From NCBI GenBank assembly GCA_025093985.1, contig JACAAK010000011.1, positions 434,001 through 498,000 of the forward strand: a DNA stretch of 64,000 nt, written 5' to 3'. The notes beneath the pieces were generated by a model. It worked only from the letters and a program-made list of their open reading frames with translations, did not search any database and was not told the DNA's origin. The position numbers were made by a program, and so were the translations under genes. Positions 57,612 through 64,000 of this stretch are shown piece by piece (position 1 is the stretch's first letter; each line of letters begins with the position of its first letter). The stretch is from Calvatia gigantea (taxonomy: Eukaryota; Basidiomycota; Agaricomycetes; Agaricales; Lycoperdaceae).

Positions 57612-58010
57612 TACTACAAGGTTAACAATCTTGGGGACTGCAGTAGCACTTAACTCAGACTTCTTAGACAAGTGTGAGCTTCTGCTTGAGGGAGTGATCT
57701 GAAGTCTGTACAGAAGTCATTGAGACTTGCCAATACTCCTGGACTATAGTATTGAACCTCTCCCTGGGTAGAGATGATCTAGGCCCAGTTGTGAAGTAAG
57801 GTAATATATGTAACAGTTACTGTAGTTATATACTAGCTCTGAGTAGAGATAAGTAATTATGTAGTAAAAGGATATGAGTCAATGTAAGAGTTATGATAGG
57901 TTAATTGGTAAGCTATAGAGTTATAGAGATAGGTAATAATTGATAAAAGTCTGATACAAGTCATAGAAAGGTGGAAACAAGTAAGTAGAAGTTCAAAGGT
58001 GAGAATATGG
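57612..58010. repeat. Two partial LTRs of the 34.2-kb family, head to head
   Basis: 57612-57815 is the end of a minus-orientation LTR (…ATATATGTAACA). 57816-58010 is the middle part of a plus-orientation LTR, beginning GTTATATACTAGCT and ending GTGAGAATATGGA. The latter continues at 61381. Confidence 0.75.
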
Positions 58011-58028
58011 ATCTACATTCCCAATGTT

Positions 58029-59339
58029 GACAATCTTTGACTTTGCATTCTACAGTACAAGCATGATCACATCCTTTCTGAACACTTCAGTCAGAACAAG
58101 ACTCTGGAGTTAGTCTAATGTAATTACACTTGGCCTGAAATCTGCACAACAGTCAAAGATTTCTGCAAATCCTGCGCCACCTGCATGTGCTCTAAGCCAC
58201 AATGACATCGACCTTATGGAAACCTCAAGCAGCTCCCCATTCCTGAATGGCCATGGAACTCTATCTCTATGGACTTCATCAAGAAACTTCCCATATCTTC
58301 TGGCTATGACACTATCCTTGTTATTGTTGATTGCCTCACCAAGCAATCTTTGTTCATTCCCACTCACAACACCATCACCTTGGCCAAACTTGCCCGCCTA
58401 TTTGTCATTCATGTGTTCTCAAAACATGGCATTCCTGAACATGTTACATCTGATCATGGCTCTAAATTCGTTTCGCACTTCTTCCGCTCACTTGGACAAG
58501 TACTGGACATGAAGTTACACTTCACCTCCAGGTATCACCCTGAGGGCGATGGACAAACCGAACGGACTAACTAGACTCTCGAGCAATACCTCCACATCTA
58601 CTGCAACTACCAGCAGGACAACTGGGCTGAGTTACTGCCACTAGCTGAGTTTGCCTATAACAACACTCCTAGTGCCACTACTGGTGTCTCCCCATTCTTT
58701 GCTAATAAAGGCTATCATCCCAATATCACAGTCTACCTGGAATGCGACTTGGCATCTGCATGTGCATGTCAATTTGTCGTCGACCTTGATGAACTCCACA
58801 CAGTACTCAAATCTGAGATCAAGCAAGCTCAAGAATGGTACCAGTCATCTACTGATGCCTGCTGGACACCCGCACCTAACTTCACAGTTGGGCAAAAGGT
58901 CTTCGTTAAGGCGCAGTTCTTCCGGCCATTGAAGAAACTCTTGGAGAAGTATTTGGGTTTTTATGAGATTATTGCTCAACCCAGTTCTGTTTCTTATACT
59001 CTATGCTTACCTAACTCAATGTGTGCCATTCACCCAGTATTCCACATTTCGATGCTTGAACCTGCCACACCTAACCCATTTGATGGCCACTCTGACCTGC
59101 CTCCTCCACCCGTTGAAGTCGAAGGCGAGCCGGAGTACGAAATCGCCCATATTGTTGACTCAAAGATCGACCGTCGATGTGCCTGCAAGTTATTATACAA
59201 GGTCATTTGGTTGGGTTATGAGGATACTGAAGAAGAGTCTTCTTGGCTGCCTGCTACTGAATTAGAGCATGTAGCTGAACTTGTGGCAGATTTCCATATA
59301 GCTTATCCTGCTAAGCCTGGTCCCTTGCATTCTTTGTAA
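58029..59339 (+). pseudogene. Integrase and chromodomain of the 58-kb chromovirus
   Basis: One frame with stops at about 58204 and 58572-58574. Zinc region with C-x2-C as CKSCATC; catalytic Asp in SMDFIKKLP and SDHGSKF, Glu in GDGQTERTN; GPY-like region and VFHISMLEP; C-terminal chromodomain EYEIAHIVDSKI and YKVIWLGYEDTEEESSWLP. Ends with TAA at 59337. Diverged from copies B and C, nearer to the relic at 43.4-44.8 kb. Confidence 0.9.
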
Positions 59340-59742
59340 CACTTAATGGACTTATTTTCACTCTTATTCATGGACAGACTTTTTTTTATTAGACATTCAA
59401 CTTTATTAAACATCAAAATCACGAGGAGTGAGGAAAGCTGCATTCACCCGCACACTCTCAATCCTCATGCTGGCCCCCTTCCACACCCTCTTCTACACCA
59501 TCTTCTTTTTCTCCACTCTTCTCCACACTTTCTTCACTTCCTTCCTCTCCACTACTACCGCCTCCCTTCTCTTCCTCATCCAAATCTATCTGCTCACCCC
59601 CTTCTCACACCGGTCACAATGGCCCCTCACCTCAGTCCTCGATGTCAATGTTACCTGTCTCATCCACATGCCATTGGATATCCACACCAGGCAGCCGTTC
59701 TACAATCTGTCCTGGACATTCAGTCCTTCCTGTGTGTGGAGG
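59340..59742. other. Pyrimidine-rich spacer after the integrase
   Basis: Plus-strand CT-rich DNA. The ORFs here are antisense shadows of purine-rich sequence. No motif. Confidence 0.4.
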
Positions 59743-60620
59743 TTACCATTGACTCACCACCAGGCCAAGGGCGCGGAACTCCTCTCCATTTGCAATGGTC
59801 TCCCTCAAGATCACGGCCGAATTGCAGGTATCATGTTCTCGGTATTGGGACTCATATGCCATCTACGTGTTCTGCTGACGCAATAAAACAATGATTTTGT
59901 TGAGGCATAGGGTGTTCTCTTCAAGTGCGGTCACAAATCGGTCAAGATGTCATGTGAGGATGTGGGGATTTGAGACCTTGGCGCTCCCATCCGGCGGCTC
60001 ACACTTTCACTTGCCCTTGATGCAAGTCGCACATTTGGTGGTAACCCAGCTAAGGACTTCTCAGCTTAATAATCAACAGGAAGAGGCCACACTTACTTGG
60101 AGTGGGTCTGTCCGGGTTGACACATAATACCCATGTTGATGCAGCGCTTGCAGGGGTTGTCCCCACCCATGGGAACACACACCTGCAGCTGAACCTCCTC
60201 CTCTTCCTCCTCGTCCAACAACCCCAGCACATCATCCTCTTCATCCAAATCCTCCACCCTCGGCCATTTCCTCAATCGGCTGGGACCTGCTACTGGTTCC
60301 TCCCAGGCCTTTCCCTTTCTACGTCATCATTCCTCCGTGTTCTCTTCCTCTTGCTCCTCCCTTTTCTTACATGCTACCTCCTCAAGCCACTTCTTCCACT
60401 CATCACATTTCTTTGCCTCCTCTCATTTCCTCTCCTCATCGTACCTCTTCTTCTCCTCCTTTTCACGCTTCTCCCTATCTGCTCTTTCTTTGGCTTCAGT
60501 GGTGGCAAGGTCTGCAATCAACCTGCGCTCGTCCTCTTCCTCCTGCTCGTGCTGAAGTCTGGTGCATTCATGTTTCTCCTCAAGTTCGGCTTGTAGTTGG
60601 GCAGTGGTCTTGGGAGGCAT
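59743..60620 (-). pseudogene. Antisense two-exon ORF with coiled coil and doubled C-x2-C-x6-C cluster
   Basis: Exon 1 60620-60097, intron 60096-60050 (GTAAGT...TTAG, 47 nt), exon 2 60049-59743; total 831 nt, 276 residues plus stop. The N-terminus MPPKTTAQLQAELEEKHE begins a long charged coiled coil rich in Glu, Lys and Arg. An acidic run follows, then CKRCINMGIMC and, after splicing, CATCIKGK-x-KC: spacing C-x2-C-x6-C-x13-C-x2-C-x6-C, like a Zn(2)Cys(6) cluster. The C-terminal part is helical (RFVTALEENTLCLNKII, AYESQYREHDTCNSAVILR). In-frame stops (TGA at several former CGA codons, TAG at a likely Trp) mark decay. Splicing exactly restores the frame, which argues it was once a gene. Function unknown; it may be DNA-binding. 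Confidence 0.72.
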
Positions 60621-60757
60621 AATGGTAGTAGGAGGTCAAGAGGCAAGCAAAGGAAATTTTTTCAAAAGTGTGGATCTTATGCCTGCATCAAATTTTTCAA
60701 CTCCGTTTCCCATGACATCTTCATGGCCTCGAGGGCTCAGCCCTAAGGGGGGAATAC
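60621..60757. other. Region between antisense ORF and 3' LTR with polypurine tract
   Basis: AAGGGGGGAATAC lies next to the LTR. Because the antisense ORF starts within about 140 bases of the LTR, its promoter must overlap the LTR or this spacer. Confidence 0.55.
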
Positions 60758-61380
60758 TATCACAACCCACACATGTGCTCACCCACTTCACCTGCTCTTA
60801 CCTGGACTATACTTTATATTTTATTTACCATTTGCTCTCACCTGCTCTCCCCCATCTCCCCCGCTCTCCATTCTTACTATTATGTCTGATGTTAATTTCC
60901 GATTATCCTCCTTGTACATTTCTCCGGTCATTATACCTACTCCCGTTTCCCTTGCAATCCCTTTTACCATTCATATCATTCCTGTTTCACCTTATTCCTT
61001 TTAGCTAGTTGCATTCCTGGTATTTTTATCTAGCGGCCATACCTGGCCCACACCTGAAGTTGTAGTAGTTTCCTTTTGTAGAACCACACTTCCTCACATA
61101 TATAAACTGTAGCTACTTCGCCTGTAATCCTCAGTCTGAAATCTACTTAGTGACACACTACTTCTATTCTACCTCTGTCTCTGTCTCTGTCTCCGCCTCT
61201 GACTCTGTCCTCGTCCCTTATTCTGAAGTTAGGACCACTTGTTGGCAGGAGGGCACAACACATATGTTAAAGCCACAGTCCTCCCAAGTTCGCCCACTTT
61301 GTCCATCTTCGTCCGCATCCACGCATCATCCCCAGGCATCTAGACTCTGGTTGTCTTACCTGCGTGACCCACGCTTAACA
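60758..61380 (+). repeat. 3' LTR of the 58-kb chromovirus
   Basis: TATCACAACCCACAC (the family start is probably TGTCACAACC) to CGCTTAACA, about 623 bp. A TATATAAACTG element at about 61098 may be the TATA box. A CTCTGT microsatellite runs at about 61167-61210. Confidence 0.7.
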
Positions 61381-61530
61381 ATGAGTTATAAACAGAAACA
61401 TGACTCAGAATGGGTCATAAGTAATAGAACTAGAACTACACATGTTAATAAATAAAATAGAAAAGAAAACAAGTCTGAGAGGAAAGTAATTCACTACAGA
61501 ATAGGGGATGGGGAGGTAAGTTTATAACAT
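61381..61530 (+). repeat. Right part of the LTR interrupted by the 58-kb chromovirus
   Basis: ATGAGTTATAAACAG... to ...GTAAGTTTATAACA, collinear with the end of the 34.2-kb-family LTR and continuing 57816-58010. Confidence 0.78.
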
Positions 61531-62150
61531 CAGCTCAGATGAAGGAAATAACATTCCTAAAATATTTTTGCATAAACTGTAAAGACAGTCTAAGGCATAT
61601 AACAACATTGGATGCCTATTTCCCAATATTTGACTGCATAGTACAAATGTATTAAGACCCCTTGTCAAGACATGGATGAAAACCTTGTCACATTGTAAAA
61701 TTGTACTAGCATTTTTGAACATATCTTACTTTGTTGGGTCAATGTGGTGACAGCTTATGTTAAGGTTGGTGCATCACATTACTTCTAATACAGGTTCACA
61801 TGTTACTAATGTTTTTTAGGACTGGGAATGTACTTTATACTTAAAATATAAATATCCTTATATCTGGCCAAAATTCCTCAACATTTGTTTGGCACTCACC
61901 AGTCAGGACTCCAATGCACTGCACATGCTTTACCATAAATCTCAGTGATTTATTCTCAGAAAATGTAAAAATAATGGAAAAGTGTTGCCCTTATATAGAA
62001 GGTTTACCTATATAAGGCAAGAAGGTTCAAGATTTACTCAAAATATAACCTTGGGATTTATGGTAAAGCACACACAGTGAATGCAACCAGCATATGTTAA
62101 TCAAATAATTTAGTTATGACTAACTCAGAGGCACCCACCAGACAAGATTT
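61531..62150. other. AT-rich DNA with a fold-back structure
   Basis: No coding. The fold-back element occupies 61926-62070. Confidence 0.45.
61926..62070. repeat. Fold-back (MITE-like) structure with two nested inverted repeats
   Basis: Outer arms TGCTTTACCATAAATC (61926-61941) and GATTTATGGTAAAGCA (62055-62070) are perfect, and similarity continues outward with transitions. Inner arms CCTTATATAG (61989-61998) and CTATATAAGG (62008-62017) are also perfect. Confidence 0.75.
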
Positions 62151-64000
62151 TGACAAGCAGGGTCCCAGTCAGAAACACACTTAGAGTGCCTTCCAACTAA
62201 GAAGTGCCAATTCCGTGACACTTCTACTTTGAAAGGACTTGCACTAGTTGGAAACGGACACTAAGTTAGGGAGTGGGGGCTCTAATGTCCCGAGAGACAC
62301 ATCCACGGTGAGTTTCCTGAAATGGTTAGAAAAGTCGGGCTGCATCGAAATGTTCTCAAGCTAAGTGATATTGCGCAATGGTAAGCCAAGCTCATCCATC
62401 AAGGCCCGCCCACACCTCTTGAGCCCGTAGAATGCACTCTGCATACTGAGACCCCTAAATCGTTGCAATCCAAAGCCAATTCCCATTCTTCTCCTGTAGA
62501 GTTACGTGGGGCACCGAGTAGCAAGGCATCCACGGAAGATCTTTCCCCTCGTAACGGTCGACGCTCGATAGGCCTACTACTTCAGACCGCATGGTATGAG
62601 GTTAATTGGAGTTCCGTTTGCGTTGATACTTTTGAAGATAAATCCATGGAGTTACAGGGAAAGTAGCCACAACCACCATATCGGGTTTAGTGACGACACG
62701 AGAGGAACCAACCATTTTAAGCTTACTCGCTTGACAGGTGGTTCCCAAGAGTTACTTATTGCTGCGACGAGCGTCCCCTCACACGACTATCATGTGTCGA
62801 GGAGCTAGCTGTAGGGGAGGAAATAGTCATGGGGGAGCCTTTAGACAATTACCTGATTTTACCGCAGGGCCGCCTGGTCCAAAAACCATACGAGTCTACG
62901 TTTCTTCGGGTCACCGCCGCCCCCAGAACCAAGGACCAGCCCCGGACACATTGGCGGCCCAGCGCCTACGTTTTACCTCATTACGAGTTTTTTGTGTGCC
63001 GACCTGGGTATGTTGCATACGGCGCATAAACGAGCGAGAGGGTGGGGGAAATTAAGCATCGCCGGGGATTCGACGACGGGTGACGATAACGGGCCGGATT
63101 TAGGGTGATGAGTGGGTCGCGTAGCCGTGACCACCTACAGACAAGCCAATACCACACCAACCAGGGTAAGCACATAGAGACGGTGGAAAAGCCAAGCTTG
63201 GTCCAAGAAATCTTGAGCCAGCGGTCTTTCGTAGCGTTATTGTTCTAGTTGAGCTTGAGCGGTGGTTGGTTGCACAGCGGTTCTCTCGAAACGGCATGAG
63301 AGCGTTGGTTAGCTCTTCAAAGGTTTCCTTCGGCCGCAGGTTTGTCCACATAATGGAAGACTTGGGGTCTATTCGGGTTGAAGAGTCGTACTAAGTAGCT
63401 CCAGCAGTTTCTTTTCTAACCTGGTTTTTCATAAGTAGAGTACACGAGAAAAAACATGTTTTATACTTACGTATGTATGTTCTTGGAACACTTGGTTATC
63501 CTTTACCGAAGATTAACTTGGTAAAGCCCTTTTAACACCGCGAGGTGGAAGCCAACATTGAGGAAAGTGTTGCCAAGCATTAGCATACGTTGGCTTGGTG
63601 CAGGATTCATGAAATATTTTACTACCTTAGCGTTAAACGTGGTTTGGCGAACCTGCGTCTAGGATATGGGCGCACCTGAGTTCGGACTCTAAAAGCCCTG
63701 GGTATGTCAGGCTTCAAGAGAACCCCCAGGGAAGGAATATATTAATACTTGCATTTTGGACAGGTGCCAAGCGTGAATTTGATCCGTTACACCATGAGCG
63801 CTGCCAGGCGTCAAGCGAACAAAACATAAGCGCCATTCTCGTTCGATGTTGTCGTCACGTAAAATCAGGCCCAAAAATTCCGAGTCGCACAAGTGACTCA
63901 GAGAGAAGAGAATGAGGATTCTGTGAGGCGAAGTATAATATGCTTCAGCTGCTGTACTGGAACCTTCGGATCGAAAAAGTTGTCGGAGAGTCGGAGCAGA
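62151..64000. other. Host-like DNA, no gene recognised
   Basis: GC content returns to that of the left part. A plus ORF at 62829-63029 (MGEPLDNYLILPQGRLV ... YVLPHYEFFVCRPGYVAYGA) has protein-like composition but no family I know. Other ORFs are short. Confidence 0.3.

Larger units (their letters stand above)
58011..61380 (+). mobile_element. 5'-truncated chromovirus of a second gypsy family with an antisense ORF
   Basis: Integrase with chromodomain (+), an antisense two-exon ORF (-), then an LTR at 60758-61380. It is inserted in a 34.2-kb-family LTR whose halves are 57816-58010 and 61381-61530. No 5' LTR, gag, protease or RT remain. Confidence 0.82.

Noticed and set aside
59346..59894. 182- and 152-codon plus-strand ORFs after the chromovirus integrase
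   Set aside because: Pyrimidine-rich shadows partly opposite the spliced antisense ORF, whose frame carries the Cys pattern and fits an intron.

Overview
The window comes from a mushroom-forming fungus (Basidiomycota, probably Agaricomycetes). Four things in the sequence support this: many 45-70 nt GT-AG introns; a single-gene, fused ATP-citrate lyase (ascomycetes split it into two genes); a 12-exon cytochrome P450 of the type expanded in basidiomycetes; and dense nests of Ty3/gypsy chromoviruses.

Layout. Positions 1-20.5 kb are GC-balanced host DNA. They hold two relics of an expanded multi-pass membrane protein family (1-2.1 kb), tRNA-Glu(CTC), the ATP-citrate lyase gene (5877-10044, +), a second near-identical tRNA-Glu(CTC), a complete P450 (11001-13353, -), about 4.4 kb with no gene I can name, an initiator tRNA-Met (17826-17897), and a membrane-anchored ubiquitin-fold (UBL3/MUB-type) gene ending in a CaaX-like CIIC (18174-19256, +). 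From about 20.56 kb to 62.1 kb the window is an AT-rich retrotransposon cluster. The last 1.9 kb returns to host-like composition without a recognisable gene.

The cluster resolves into datable layers. An 11.57-kb LTR element (21857-33429; 5-bp duplication TATTC; primer site complementary to the anticodon region of initiator tRNA-Met) carries in each LTR a 1307-bp copy of an unclassified element, in opposite orientations. Both copies sit on the same 4-bp target ACGG, have two hairpins at one end, and contain seven exact TAATCTAA/TTAGATTA motifs. Next come three nested solo LTRs (34.2-36.0 kb), a degenerate 6.34-kb gypsy copy on the minus strand (36.5-42.8 kb), and a stack in which a nearly full gypsy copy (46874-53215; duplication TTGCA) interrupts older copies of the same family. 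The last block is an older chromovirus (58.0-61.4 kb). The two gypsy families each carry an extra ORF between pol and the 3' LTR: a sense ORF of about 329 codons in one, and a two-exon antisense ORF of 276 codons with a doubled C-x2-C-x6-C cluster in the other.

Coding decay in the cluster is mostly C-to-T/G-to-A, often CpG to TpG/CpA. The two LTRs of the youngest gypsy copy differ by about 14 transitions and no transversion that I found by eye. This points to cytosine-methylation/RIP-like decay. In the host part, the ATP-citrate lyase gene carries five single-base insertions. Removing them gives exactly 1156 codons, so they look like assembly errors or very recent lesions. All calls are from reading the sequence; no database search was run.
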